This document shows, in pieces, positions 8,121 through 16,890 of a stretch of DNA of 64,000 bases. Position 1 is the first letter of the stretch. Each line of letters begins with the position of its first letter. The position numbers and the translations under genes are program-made. The notes under the pieces are model-generated. The model was not told where the DNA came from and ran no database searches. It saw nothing but the letters and a program-made list of their open reading frames with translations. The DNA is from CAVTUU01 sp045804965 (GTDB taxonomy: Bacteria > Chloroflexota > Chloroflexia > Thermomicrobiales > UBA6265): contig JBJMMD010000002.1 in NCBI GenBank assembly GCA_045804965.1, positions 127,755 to 191,754 of the forward strand, given 5' to 3'.

Positions 8121-9135
8121 TCGCCTGCCTCGCTTCTTCCATCGCCGCCTCATCGGCCCGGACATTGCCGAAGTAGAGATCTTCAAGAGACGGGGCACGA
8201 GTTCGCAACGCGCGCAGCGGCAGGCCGAGATCGGCCGCGGTATCGCGGACCGCATCGAAGACCTGATCACCGTTGCGACGGACAATCATCTCCCCTGGCA
8301 ATCCAAGGGTTTCTTCGTTCAGCTCAGCGCGGACGCCAAGTTGGGCCAAATGTTGGATGAAAACGGTTGGATCGCCCTCGACTCGAACAAGCAGATCTCC
8401 CTTAACGCTTGTCGGGCCGCCGATCGGCTGCGATAGGATCAGACGCCCGCCGTTAAGAATCACAACGTAATCACAGACGCGTTCGATGTCGGACAAAATG
8501 TGCGACGAGAGAATCACGGTAATTCCAAGGCGGCGGTGAATGCGAATGATGAGCTCGAGCATCTCATCGCGGCCCTGCGGATCGAGCCCATTTGTCGGCT
8601 CGTCAAGGAAAACGAGATCCGGGTCGTGCACGATCGCTTGGGCAAGCTTGACCCGCTGCTTCATACCCGTCGAAAAGCCTTTGATCAATCGATAGCGCTC
8701 TTCATCGAGACCAACTTGGTAAAGCACGTCCGCCGCCCGCTGTCGTGCCGCACGCTTCGGCAATCCGCTCATCTCGGCCATATGGGCGACAAAATCGGCC
8801 GCGGTCGTGCCTGGCGGCAAGCAGTCCGACTCTGGCATGTAACCCACATGCTCGCGAATCTTCAGTCCCTGGTTGCGCGTGTCGAAGCCGAGCACGGTCG
8901 CGCTGCCCGAATCTGGCCGGGAAAGACCAAGGAAGAGGCGGAGCAACGTGGTCTTGCCGGCGCCGTTCGCGCCGAGCAAGCCCACGGCCGCGCGAGGCAC
9001 GGCGAGGTCAAGCCGTTCGAGCGCGACGACTCCACCATAGGTCTTGCGAAGACCCCTCGTCTCGATCACTGGCGGCATTGCCGCGCCGTCATGCGTGAAC
9101 TCGGTCGTTGGTGCGGGAATCGTGCGGCTGGTCAT
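8107..9135 (-). CDS. ABC transporter ATP-binding protein (first gene of operon)
   Basis: ATPase subunit of 342 residues: Walker A GANGAGKTT, signature KGFSTGMKQRVKLAQA, Walker B LVFLDEPTNGLDP, switch SSHI, and a C-terminal APSLEDLYFGN element common in ABC-2 exporter ATPases. As the first gene of ATPase-permease-ATPase-permease it may pair with the permease at 7197-8120. Upstream is a 94-base gap before the MscS gene on the same strand, so the operon promoter is probably there. The two ATPases are only moderately similar, which argues for two distinct half-complexes or one asymmetric complex. Confidence 0.93.
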   Translation of the reverse strand: MTSRTIPAPTTEFTHDGAAMPPVIETRGLRKTYGGVVALERLDLAVPRAAVGLLGANGAGKTTLLRLFLGLSRPDSGSATVLGFDTRNQGLKIREHVGYMPESDCLPPGTTAADFVAHMAEMSGLPKRAARQRAADVLYQVGLDEERYRLIKGFSTGMKQRVKLAQAIVHDPDLVFLDEPTNGLDPQGRDEMLELIIRIHRRLGITVILSSHILSDIERVCDYVVILNGGRLILSQPIGGPTSVKGDLLVRVEGDPTVFIQHLAQLGVRAELNEETLGLPGEMIVRRNGDQVFDAVRDTAADLGLPLRALRTRAPSLEDLYFGNVRADEAAMEEARQANGRV

Positions 9136-9229
9136 TGAACCCTGAATGTAGCCTTGAAGTCTAGAGACGCCGAGTCCTCAGTGTACCAGCGTCCGCCTAT
9201 TTGGTGCTTGTCGATATGACCAACGGAAG

Positions 9230-10018
9230 TCATGTTTTCTCAAGCGCTAGCCGCCGAATGACAGCTTCAGGAAAGTGCTCACGTAAACAACTGACGAGCG
9301 CAAACCGGTCGGACTCGCCCGGTCGCCACCAAACTTGGATTTCGTAATCGAACGTCTCCGCCGACGCCCTCATGATTTCGATCTTAGGTTCCTTCTTCGC
9401 CATGCCGCTCTGTCCGGCGAAGACTTCTTTGAGCGCCGATTTCGCTTCGGCGGGAGGCATCGTTATCCCGTCGATGGCGAACCGGTCGGGAGCGTCGACA
9501 TAGGTTGACCGGTTGAGGACAACTTCGGAAAAGACCTTGTAGTTCGGGACGAGCACACGTTCATCGGACTCGTCTCTGAGCACCGTTGTCCGGATATCGA
9601 TCCGTTCGATCACGCCTTTCTGACCAGCAACCTCGATGCGGTCTCCGACCAGAAAGGGTTGCTCGGCGAGCAAATAAAGACCCGAGACGAAATTTTTCAA
9701 AACATCTTGCAGCGACAGGGTAATTGCGGCTGAAATGAGGCCGATCGAGGTCGCCAGCGACGAGGTGCTGACGCCAATCAGCCTAAGGACGACGAGAAAA
9801 ACGATCGTATAGACGATGACTTTCGCTAGGTTGTCGATCAGGCTGACGAGGTTTGGGTTGTAGCGCCGCTGGCGGGCCGCGGTCTTGGTGCGGCTTCTGA
9901 CCCATCGCGATCCGAATAAGATGGCGGCGATGATCAGCGCTCCCCAAAGAAACTGGACACCGGCGCTGGAAATCCAGTCCCAGAGGTTATGCAGCTCGTC
10001 GGAAAGCCAATCAGTCAT
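9230..10018 (-). CDS. MscS-family mechanosensitive channel
   Basis: Small-conductance mechanosensitive channel of 262 residues, protecting against hypo-osmotic shock. Three hydrophobic segments are followed by the pore-lining helix and beta domain: ATSIGLISAAITLSLQDVLKNFVSGLYLL (described by its SLQDVLKN core), then FLVGDRIEVAGQKGVIERIDIRTTVLRDESDERVLVPN, whose GxVexIdixxTxlr pattern is diagnostic. Length is near E. coli MscS (286). It follows the aminotransferase gene by 24 bases and is probably cotranscribed with it. Confidence 0.93.
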   Translation of the reverse strand: MTDWLSDELHNLWDWISSAGVQFLWGALIIAAILFGSRWVRSRTKTAARQRRYNPNLVSLIDNLAKVIVYTIVFLVVLRLIGVSTSSLATSIGLISAAITLSLQDVLKNFVSGLYLLAEQPFLVGDRIEVAGQKGVIERIDIRTTVLRDESDERVLVPNYKVFSEVVLNRSTYVDAPDRFAIDGITMPPAEAKSALKEVFAGQSGMAKKEPKIEIMRASAETFDYEIQVWWRPGESDRFALVSCLREHFPEAVIRRLALEKT

Positions 10019-10042
10019 CGCTTCGCCATCGCCGCGCCCGGA

Positions 10043-11218
10043 CTATGTGCGCGACGAGTTCTTGGCGGCGAGCGCGACCCCGTTCGTATGCAAGGATTCC
10101 AAACAATCCGCGGTTCTGCGCAAGCCCTCCGCAAAAACCGGTGGGTTTTGGCCAACGCCAAGCCGAAGATAGCCTTCGTAGCCAAACGCTGATCCCGGCG
10201 CGAGCATGACGCTGTAGTCGGCGGCGAGCTTGTCTGAAAGCTCTCGCGACGCGATCGCTAAGTTGTACCGCATCAAGGCCAGTAATCCGCCGCGCGGCGG
10301 CGTCCATGACACGAGATCGGCGTGTTCGGCGAACCACCGTTCGGCTGTCGGCATGTTTTCACCGACGATCTCGTGCGTCCGTTCGACAATGCGGTCGAGA
10401 TGTTTGAAGGCCAATACGGCGAGGGCGTCGTTCAGCTTGCCCGGGCTGAGGGAAACGTAGTCGCGCATGCTCCAGCATCTGGCGATGAGATCGGCCGAGG
10501 CCGCGATCCAACCGATGCGCAGTCCCGGCAGGCCAAACGGCTTGGAAACGGTGCCGACGCTGATGCCATGTGGGCCGAGGTTTCGCGTTGGCGGCGCGAA
10601 CGCGTCGCCCCCAGGAAGGTCGAGCCAGCGATACGCTTCGTCGCTCAGCACATTCGCGCCCACCGACTCCGCGAGGTCATAGATGTCCTTCACTTGATGC
10701 GTCGAGAGCATCGCGCCAGTTGGGTTGTGCGGCGTGTTGATGACGATCAAGCGCGTTTTCGGCGTGACGAGTCTTCTCAATTCATCGAGGTCATAAATGA
10801 AGTTGTTCTCGGGGCGCAATTCCCACAACGAGAGATCGCAGCCAATCGCCCGCGCCACACTGAACAGCTGTTGATAGGCCGGGTAGACCGCAACCACGTG
10901 ATCACCCGCTTCGAGCAGTGCGTTGAACAGCAGAAAATTCGCCTCAATCGCGCCGGTCGTGATTAGGATTTCGTCTGCATCCGTGCTTTTGTATGTGCTG
11001 GCGATGATCGACCGCAGCTCCTCTGTGCCGCGAGCTTCGCTGTATCCCAGGCGCAAATCGAGCAGCCGTGAAAGCACTTGATCGCGCTCGGCGGGCGGCT
11101 CGAAATCGAGAAGCTCCCGGGTCGACATCGGGAAAATCCCGCTCTCGGCGATGTCATATTCGACCTTGACTTCCCACGTCGACATCCATCGCTCAAGCGC
11201 AAACGTCTCGATCTTCAC
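10043..11218 (-). CDS. PLP-dependent class I/II aminotransferase
   Basis: Fold-type I aminotransferase, 391 residues. The PLP lysine lies in VGTVSKPFGLPGLRIGW; the pyridine-binding NTPHNPTGAML and SDEAYRWLDL segments are present, as is the C-terminal GYLRLGVGQNP arginine region. The start is GTG at 11218 (product beginning KIETFALERWMSTWE), supported by GAGGAGGAG seven bases upstream; earlier in-frame starts lack such a site. The N-terminal ERWMSTWE segment, with Trp residues before the catalytic domain, is shared with a subgroup of uncharacterised aspartate-aminotransferase-like enzymes. Substrate unknown. Confidence 0.92.
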   Translation of the reverse strand: MKIETFALERWMSTWEVKVEYDIAESGIFPMSTRELLDFEPPAERDQVLSRLLDLRLGYSEARGTEELRSIIASTYKSTDADEILITTGAIEANFLLFNALLEAGDHVVAVYPAYQQLFSVARAIGCDLSLWELRPENNFIYDLDELRRLVTPKTRLIVINTPHNPTGAMLSTHQVKDIYDLAESVGANVLSDEAYRWLDLPGGDAFAPPTRNLGPHGISVGTVSKPFGLPGLRIGWIAASADLIARCWSMRDYVSLSPGKLNDALAVLAFKHLDRIVERTHEIVGENMPTAERWFAEHADLVSWTPPRGGLLALMRYNLAIASRELSDKLAADYSVMLAPGSAFGYEGYLRLGVGQNPPVFAEGLRRTADCLESLHTNGVALAAKNSSRT

Positions 11219-11377
11219 CGGGAAACTCCTCCTCGATATCGTCAACGGGATTGGCGCGTGCTGCTCAGGATGATGGGTGGTCAGGTGTTCAGCGTCAAGC
11301 AGTCGCCATCTACCGCCTAGCCGGATGGCGAGTATCACTCCTCATCACCCTGGCGATGGCACATCTATTCGCCCGCC

Positions 11378-11420
11378 GTAGGCTTGCCTACAGACACAAG
11401 CACCGGACCGTTCGGTCCGG
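11378..11420. promoter_or_regulatory. Two adjacent small hairpins upstream of the first HtrA-like gene
   Basis: GTAGGC-TT-GCCTAC (11378-11391) and CCGGACCG-TT-CGGTCCGG (11403-11420) are perfect inverted repeats lying 23-65 bases before the start codon at 11443. They could be operators or leader-RNA hairpins, or a terminator-like element for upstream transcription. Confidence 0.4.
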
Positions 11421-11442
11421 ATACCAAAGAAGGGACGCACAA

Positions 11443-12369
11443 ATGGCTGACCGAATTCAATCCACAACCGCGCTGCAGCAGTTGTCGGATAACCTCGCCG
11501 ATGCGGTTGAACAGGCCGGCGCGTGGACGGTAACCGTCAACGCTCGCCGCCGATTCCCGGCAACCGGGATTGTCTGGAGTGATGACGGCCTGATCGTGAC
11601 CGCTAACCATGTCGTCGAAGTCGACGACGAAATCACCGTCGGTCTGGCCGACGGCCGCACCGCCAACGCCAAGCTCCTGGGGCGGGACCCTAGCTCCGAC
11701 CTCGCGCTGCTCAAGATCGAGGGCGGTGGTCTCACGAGCCCGCCGCGAGCAAGTGCTGAGCCTCGCCCCGGCAACCTCGCGCTCGCGATCGGACGGCCGG
11801 GCCCAAGCGGGCCCATGGCTTCCTTCGGCGTGATCAGCGTCGTCAGTTCGTTCAGCCGGCGCGGGGGCAAGGAACACAACGATCAGTTCATCCGCGCGGA
11901 CGTTGCGATGCTGCCGGGGTTCTCGGGCGGACCGCTCGTCGATGCTGGCGGAAATCTGCTCGGTCTCAATTCATCGCATTTCGGCCGAGGCGGTGGCCTC
12001 ACTATCACGACAGCGGTGATCGATCGGGTCGTCGCGGCGCTGAAGACGCACGGCAAGATTCGCCGCGGCTTCCTCGGCATCGGCGCCCAAGGCGTGCCAA
12101 TCCCGGCCTCACTCGCGGCCGCAGCAGGCGGGGTGACACAAGAGAATGGTTTAGTGATCGTCTCACTCGAGCAGGGCGGGCCCGCGGAGACGAGCGGGGT
12201 CCTGATCGGCGACATTATTCTCTCAATCAACAATCGGTCCGTCGGCTCAGTCGAAGAACTGCAAGATGTCCTCGCCGACGATCTCGTCGGCCAAACGGTG
12301 AACTTGAATTTGATTCGCGGTGGCAATGCGCAAACGTTGGCCGTCACCGTCGCCGAGCGAGGCAGCTAA
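11443..12369 (+). CDS. HtrA/DegP-like serine protease without signal peptide (copy 1)
   Basis: Trypsin-fold protease with a C-terminal PDZ domain, 308 residues. The triad is intact: H56 in TANHVV, D86 in SSDLALLK and S161 in LPGFSGGPL, although the usual GNSGGP is GFSGGP. The PDZ domain runs about residues 205-300 (GLVIVSLEQGGPAETSGVLIGDIILSI). No signal peptide or membrane anchor is visible from ATG 11443 (AGGGACG upstream), so it may act in the cytoplasm, unlike classical HtrA. It is followed by a paralogue and a LuxR-type regulator in one probable operon. Confidence 0.88.
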   Translation: MADRIQSTTALQQLSDNLADAVEQAGAWTVTVNARRRFPATGIVWSDDGLIVTANHVVEVDDEITVGLADGRTANAKLLGRDPSSDLALLKIEGGGLTSPPRASAEPRPGNLALAIGRPGPSGPMASFGVISVVSSFSRRGGKEHNDQFIRADVAMLPGFSGGPLVDAGGNLLGLNSSHFGRGGGLTITTAVIDRVVAALKTHGKIRRGFLGIGAQGVPIPASLAAAAGGVTQENGLVIVSLEQGGPAETSGVLIGDIILSINNRSVGSVEELQDVLADDLVGQTVNLNLIRGGNAQTLAVTVAERGS

Positions 12370-12422
12370 GCGAAGTTGCCACGAGGCGTAAGATAAAACG
12401 ATGAAAGGGCAAGCCTCCTCAA

Positions 12423-13298
12423 ATGGCTACACTTCTTGAACCAACCGGGCTCTTAGCGGGCGAGATCGCGGAGATCGCACAGCGCATCGCCGAATCGGTT
12501 GTGCAGGTAAATCAGGGCGGCGGCAACGGCGCCGGCGTCATTTGGCGATCCGATGGGCAAATCGTCACCAACAGTCACGTCGCGTCTAGCGAGCAGGTCG
12601 AAGTCGTGCTTGCAGACGGCCGCAAGTTCACCGGAAAGGTGACGGCCCGCCACCCAAATCATGACCTCGCGATTGTACAAATCCCAGCCGAGGAGCTGCC
12701 CGCGGTTGAGGTTGGCGACTCATCAACCGTTCGCCCCGGTCAAATCGCGCTCGCGGTCGGACACCCGCTCGGCATGCGGAACGCGATCAGTGCCGGCATT
12801 ATCGTCGCCGCGGGACAGGTGGTCACCGAAAATGGCCCCCGAACCGGCGACCTGCTCCAGGCCGATGTCACGTTGCTGCCCGGCAATTCCGGCGGTCCGC
12901 TCGTCGACGCGGCTGGAGGCGTAATTGGCATCAACACGATGGTCGCGGGCCAACTCTCGCTGGCCATTCCGAGCCAGGCGGTTGAAACGTTTGTCGCCGG
13001 AAAGGCCATCGGCGTCGGCCGCGCCTTCCTCGGGATCATTGGGGTTCCGGTACAACTCAAGCGGCCGGAGCAAGATGTCGGCTTCCTCTTGACTGAGGTC
13101 GAAGAAGGCGGCCCCGCCGACCGGGCTGGACTCTTCACAGGCGACATCATCACCGCAATTGGCGACGCGACCGTCATTGACCAGGAATCGGTGCCGGCCA
13201 CCGTGCTTCGCTTGGTTCCAGGCGACGCCGTCACCATGCACGTCCTTCGGGGCGGGGAACCTCGTAGCTTCGTCGTCGTTCCGACCGAGCGCGCGTGA
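12423..13298 (+). CDS. HtrA/DegP-like serine protease without signal peptide (copy 2)
   Basis: Paralogue of the preceding gene, 291 residues, with complete triad H52 (TNSHV), D81 (NHDLAIV) and S156 (LLPGNSGGPL), and a PDZ domain about residues 190-285 (LLTEVEEGGPADRAGLFTGDIITAIGD). No signal peptide is seen. The ribosome-binding site before ATG 12423 is poor, with AAAGGG some 14 bases away, suggesting translational dependence on the upstream gene, which ends 53 bases earlier. The stop overlaps the regulator start by four bases, linking protease and regulator production. Confidence 0.88.
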   Translation: MATLLEPTGLLAGEIAEIAQRIAESVVQVNQGGGNGAGVIWRSDGQIVTNSHVASSEQVEVVLADGRKFTGKVTARHPNHDLAIVQIPAEELPAVEVGDSSTVRPGQIALAVGHPLGMRNAISAGIIVAAGQVVTENGPRTGDLLQADVTLLPGNSGGPLVDAAGGVIGINTMVAGQLSLAIPSQAVETFVAGKAIGVGRAFLGIIGVPVQLKRPEQDVGFLLTEVEEGGPADRAGLFTGDIITAIGDATVIDQESVPATVLRLVPGDAVTMHVLRGGEPRSFVVVPTERA

Positions 13299-13951
13299 GC
13301 GATTTCGACGCCACGCCGCGCCTTCAGACGACCAGGGTCTACCAGACCCTGGTCGTCGCCGCCTATCCCTCGGTGCGGGCAGGCTTGAGCGCGCTTCTCG
13401 GGCGCGATCCAGAGATTCGTGTGGTCGAAACAGCGCCAGGCGTGGCCGCGGGATTCGAGGCCGCTCTCGACGCGATCGTGATTGATGCCTCGAGCAGTTC
13501 CGATGCCGCCGATGAGTTTCAGGAGATCTATCCGGCGACACCGCTCGTCTTGATCGGAGCCGATGCGGCCGGGGAAGGTTTTTCGACTGGCGCAAGCGCG
13601 ATCGCCTACCTATCCGCCGACGTCGATGCCGCAGCCTTGGCAGCGGCTGTCAAAGCCGTCGTTCAAGGGCTCACTGTGCTCGATCCCGAGCTGATGGCGG
13701 CGGCTGGAATGCACGTCCATACCCACGCCCTACCCGCCGCCGCCATCGCTGGAGAAGCGCTCACAGCGCGCGAGCGCGAGGTTTTGGAACTCGTTGCCGC
13801 CGGGTTGCCGAACAAGGCGATTGCCCGCGAACTCGGGATCAGCGAGCACACCGCGAAATTCCACGTCGGCTCACTGCTCGCCAAACTCGGCGTTGCCAGC
13901 CGCACCGAAGCGGTCACGGTGGCCACCAGACGAGGCATCCTCACGATCTAA
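13295..13951 (+). CDS. LuxR/NarL-type regulator with degenerate receiver domain
   Basis: DNA-binding regulator of 218 residues. The C-terminal LuxR helix-turn-helix (about residues 153-210: LTAREREVLELVAAGLPNKA, then SEHTAKFHV) is textbook. The N-terminal part aligns with a receiver domain, and the phospho-acceptor position is kept as D64. The acidic pair that binds magnesium is Ala22-Ala23 (LVVAAYPSV instead of VDDHP) and the conserved Lys is Ser107 (AYLSAD). Phosphorylation control is therefore unlikely; oligomerisation or binding of another signal is inferred. GTGA overlap with the second protease gene indicates one operon. No histidine kinase is adjacent. Confidence 0.88.
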   Translation: MSDFDATPRLQTTRVYQTLVVAAYPSVRAGLSALLGRDPEIRVVETAPGVAAGFEAALDAIVIDASSSSDAADEFQEIYPATPLVLIGADAAGEGFSTGASAIAYLSADVDAAALAAAVKAVVQGLTVLDPELMAAAGMHVHTHALPAAAIAGEALTAREREVLELVAAGLPNKAIARELGISEHTAKFHVGSLLAKLGVASRTEAVTVATRRGILTI

Positions 13952-13971
13952 CTCCACTATCCTGTTGACCG

Positions 13972-14036
13972 CCTCCCCGCCACGCTGAGCCTCTCCCCGC
14001 CATACTGAGCCTCTCACCGGCATGCTGAGCACCCCA
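13972..14036. repeat. Short tandem direct repeats downstream of the regulator gene
   Basis: About two and a half copies of a roughly 20-24 base unit built on CCCCGCCA(C/T)(G/A)CTGAGCCTCT follow each other, ending in a shorter CACCGGCATGCTGAGC copy. No coding function is seen; they abut the inverted repeat at 14041. Confidence 0.5.
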
Positions 14037-14040
14037 CCCC

Positions 14041-14123
14041 GTCATTCTGAGCGCAGCGAAGAATCTCTATGCGTGCAACCGGGATCTTGATCTGGATGAG
14101 ATGCTTCGCAAGCTCAGCATGAC
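14041..14123. repeat. Intergenic inverted-repeat element (83 bp)
   Basis: The left arm (14041-14067, starting GTCATTCTGAGCGCAGCGAA) and right arm (14098-14123, ending GCTCAGCATGAC) pair imperfectly over 26-27 bases. A close copy of the left arm stands at 19878-19906 in another intergenic gap. This is the pattern of a dispersed REP/MITE-like element common in bacterial genomes. The 325-base gap between 13952 and 14276 contains no recognisable gene. Confidence 0.7.
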
Positions 14124-14276
14124 AGGCGGCTGGCGATCAGGTTGACGCGCGGGTGGCGGGCGGGATGGCGAGCGAATGAGGCGCTCAGTATGAAGTAGAG
14201 GGTGGCGCTAAGGGTGACGCGGCAAGCATGCATCGGCTTGAGCGGACAAACGATGCAGACCAGCGAGGACGGACGC

Positions 14277-14612
14277 TTACGGTGCCGGAATCACCAGCAC
14301 CTGGCCGGCGTAGATACTGTTCGGGTCGGTAATGTTGTTCGCTTGCTGCAGTTCTTGCTCCGTGATTCCAAACCGCGTAGCGATTGCGGAAAGACTGTCG
14401 CCCTCACGCACGGTATACGTCTGTTGCCCGCTGCTCGGCGTAGGGGTCTGGGGAACAGGCGTGCCGGGAGTCGGCGTGACGATCATCATCACATCGTTTG
14501 GCGTGGGGGACGGTTTCGCTTTGCCACCACCTCCGCAGGAGCTGAGGACAAGCAAGAGCGCCGCCGCAAACGCGACGGCGCCGGATAGCTCTCGCCATCG
14601 GTGTCGAATCAT
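14277..14612 (-). CDS. LysM-domain lipoprotein
   Basis: Predicted lipoprotein of 111 residues: signal segment AVAFAAALLLVLSSC with lipobox cysteine at about residue 26, a Pro/Thr-rich linker (TPTPGTPVPQTPTPSS) and one complete LysM domain at about residues 66-109 (YTVREGDSLSAIATRFGITE, ending AGQVLVIP). LysM domains bind N-acetylglucosamine polymers such as peptidoglycan, so it probably sits at the membrane-wall interface. The gene starts 12 bases after the amidase gene ends on the same strand. The first ATG is used; a weak AGG precedes it. Confidence 0.88.
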   Translation of the reverse strand: MIRHRWRELSGAVAFAAALLLVLSSCGGGGKAKPSPTPNDVMMIVTPTPGTPVPQTPTPSSGQQTYTVREGDSLSAIATRFGITEQELQQANNITDPNSIYAGQVLVIPAP

Positions 14613-14624
14613 TGCCTGATCAAA

Positions 14625-15485
14625 TTAGCGGACCATCGCGTGCTGTTCCGGCCACACGTAGCGATCGGGCATCCTGTTCGCCAACGACGGCACCTGTCGT
14701 CGAATTCTCGCCAACTGCTCAAGGTCGAACTCGGCGCTGATCACGGTCTCGTGGTCGGGCGCGGTTGCGAGCACCGTGCCCCACGGATCGACGATCAGGG
14801 AACGGCCGTAGCACCACTTCCCGCTCGAATCAGACCCCACTTGGGCCGGCGCCATCATAAAGACGCCATTTTCGATCGCGCGGGCCCGGATCAGGATTTC
14901 CCAGTGATCCTTACCGGTCGTCATCGTAAACGCGGCCGGCAGCACGATCACGTCCGCGCCACGCAACGCCAAGATCCGGAACAGCTCGGGGAAGCGCAGG
15001 TCATAACAGATCGCGAGTCCGACCCTCACGCCGTCAACATCGACCGTGACGATTTCGTCGCCGGGCGAGACCGTTGCCGACTCTTGATAGGACGCGACGC
15101 CGTCGAGCACCACATCGAACATATGGATCTTGCTGTATTTGGCAACGATGTCACCATCGGGATTGATCACGACCGACGTGTTGAACAGGCGCGGATCACC
15201 TTCGCGCACCTCGTAATAGCTGCCGGCATGCACGTACATTCGATGACGGCGAGCGCGGTCAGCCAGCTTTTCCGTCAGCGATCCGGGGATCGGCTCCGCA
15301 CTATCTCGATTCCCCTCTTCTGGACCGAGATATGCCCACACCTCCGGCAACGCAACGATGCGCGCCCCTGCCTCGGCTGCGCGGTCAATCAGGCGCAGCC
15401 CGGTTTCGATATTCGCGGCTTTATCTTCGCGCGAGTTCATCTGCACGGCAGCGACGCGGAGCTTTGACCCGTTTGTTGAAACCAT
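14625..15485 (-). CDS. Nitrilase-superfamily amidase (omega-amidase/Nit-like)
   Basis: Carbon-nitrogen hydrolase of 286 residues with the triad Glu in IVALPEVWAY, Lys in YSKIHMFDV and Cys in LAICYDLRFPELFR. The CYDLRFPE form and YGRSLIVDPWG resemble the Nit1/Nit2 group, which hydrolyses alpha-ketoglutaramate or deaminated glutathione; this assignment is by motif resemblance only. The ATG at 15485 has AAGGAG six bases upstream. Cytoplasmic. It shares a strand and a short gap with the LysM lipoprotein, but a functional link is not evident. Confidence 0.9.
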   Translation of the reverse strand: MVSTNGSKLRVAAVQMNSREDKAANIETGLRLIDRAAEAGARIVALPEVWAYLGPEEGNRDSAEPIPGSLTEKLADRARRHRMYVHAGSYYEVREGDPRLFNTSVVINPDGDIVAKYSKIHMFDVVLDGVASYQESATVSPGDEIVTVDVDGVRVGLAICYDLRFPELFRILALRGADVIVLPAAFTMTTGKDHWEILIRARAIENGVFMMAPAQVGSDSSGKWCYGRSLIVDPWGTVLATAPDHETVISAEFDLEQLARIRRQVPSLANRMPDRYVWPEQHAMVR

Positions 15486-15779
15486 AGCCGCTCCTTGGTG
15501 TTACTGATGAGTATTTGAAATCGATCGAACATCGCGCCGGCGCGTCTCTCGGCAACGTTTTTGCGACGGCATCGCCAGATGATAGCATCGCGCCTGCGGT
15601 CAGGTCGTTCATTCTAGGTTATGCTTAATTAACGTACGTTTTAGTCGCACGGCATCCTTCCTGCCGCTCCGCGGTCTTGATGCATACCCAGGCCAGGCGT
15701 TCAGATGACGCACAACGGCGCCTGCACAACGATGATCCGCATGGCGGATGGTTGGCGACAGGTTTAGGAGGTTCGATAG

Positions 15780-16886
15780 GTGGAGAGTACGCTCGTTGCC
15801 CGCTCGTCCGGCGGAACCGAGGAAACGCTCACAAGCTGGTTCACTGAACGGCTGCGAGAAGCGATCATTAAGAACGGCTACCGGCTTGTCGACGACGAAA
15901 CCGTAACGGATGACGGCGGCATCGTCCTTCACCCGATCGAGCCGAGCGGTCCGCGCAGTTTCCGGCGAAAGAATCGCGCCGTGTTCGTGATCGGTATCGG
16001 TGAGGCCGAGGAGCCGCCGGCCGAACCGCTAAAGACCGGCTATCCGTTTTTGCTTCGGACCCTTGCCAATCTCTTCATCCTTGTCGTCAAGAACGGGCGG
16101 CATGGCGGGCCTGAGGCGTTTTTCTTCACCCTTGAGCAGGGGTTCTATGCGATTCCACACGAGGGCGATGATAACGCGTTCTTCAACCGTGTCGTCGACC
16201 GACTGGCGCCGCTGGCAACCTCGAATCTCATCATTGAAAACGAGTTCGTGCCCGATTTGCCGGAAGAGCTTTGGAACGGCGATGAGGTGACGCAATCGAT
16301 CACGCGCGCCGGTCGCCGGCTCGACGAGCTCGATTTACTTCCTTCCCCATTTCCCCTAGAAGAATTCCTCTCCCCTCGGGACTTCCGGCATGTCAAACAG
16401 CTCTTCAATATCGGCGGACTCAGCTACGGCAACCTCAGCGCCCGCAAAGACGAAACCCGTTTTTGGATGAGCGCCAGTGGCGTCGACAAAAGCCGGCTCG
16501 AAAAGATTGGCACCGAAATCCTCCTCGTTACCGATTACATCCCACAAAAACAGGCGATGCGCCTGAGCGTGCCGCCCAAGATCACCCCGCGCCGCGTCTC
16601 GGTGGACGCGATCGAGCACTTCATGATCTACCGCGAACATCCAGAAGTTGGCGCGATCCTTCACGTCCACGCGTGGATGAAGGGCATCCCCTCGACTCAT
16701 ATCAACTTCCCATGTGGAACCTACGAGTTGGCCTCCGCAGTCGCGGAACTCGTCCGCGACGAAGAGGACCCCGACCACGCGGTGATCGGGCTCAAGAACC
16801 ACGGACTGACCATCACCGGCGAGAGTCTTGACGAAATCTTCGACCGGGTCGAAAGCAAAATCCTGCGCCAGGTTCCGATGAGCTAA
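15780..16886 (+). CDS. Class II aldolase/adducin-domain protein with N-terminal extension
   Basis: The C-terminal half, about residues 185-368, is a class II aldolase/adducin domain: IGGLSYGNLSARKDE, MSASGVDKS, the zinc-binding HVHAW and GLKNHGLTITG. The first roughly 180 residues have no family I recognise; they contain a hydrophobic LLRTLANLFILVVKNG stretch and many charged residues, and look soluble. Stand-alone class II aldolases are about 210-260 residues, so this 368-residue protein is a fusion or extended form. The GTG start has AGGAGG nine bases upstream. Possible activities include sugar-phosphate aldolase or epimerase; substrate unknown. Confidence 0.8.
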   Translation: MESTLVARSSGGTEETLTSWFTERLREAIIKNGYRLVDDETVTDDGGIVLHPIEPSGPRSFRRKNRAVFVIGIGEAEEPPAEPLKTGYPFLLRTLANLFILVVKNGRHGGPEAFFFTLEQGFYAIPHEGDDNAFFNRVVDRLAPLATSNLIIENEFVPDLPEELWNGDEVTQSITRAGRRLDELDLLPSPFPLEEFLSPRDFRHVKQLFNIGGLSYGNLSARKDETRFWMSASGVDKSRLEKIGTEILLVTDYIPQKQAMRLSVPPKITPRRVSVDAIEHFMIYREHPEVGAILHVHAWMKGIPSTHINFPCGTYELASAVAELVRDEEDPDHAVIGLKNHGLTITGESLDEIFDRVESKILRQVPMS

Positions 16887-16890
16887 GAGT

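Noticed and set aside
12401..12439. Twelve-codon leader frame before the second HtrA-like gene
   Set aside because: It has no regulatory amino-acid pattern and no hairpin alternatives were seen; chance is as likely.
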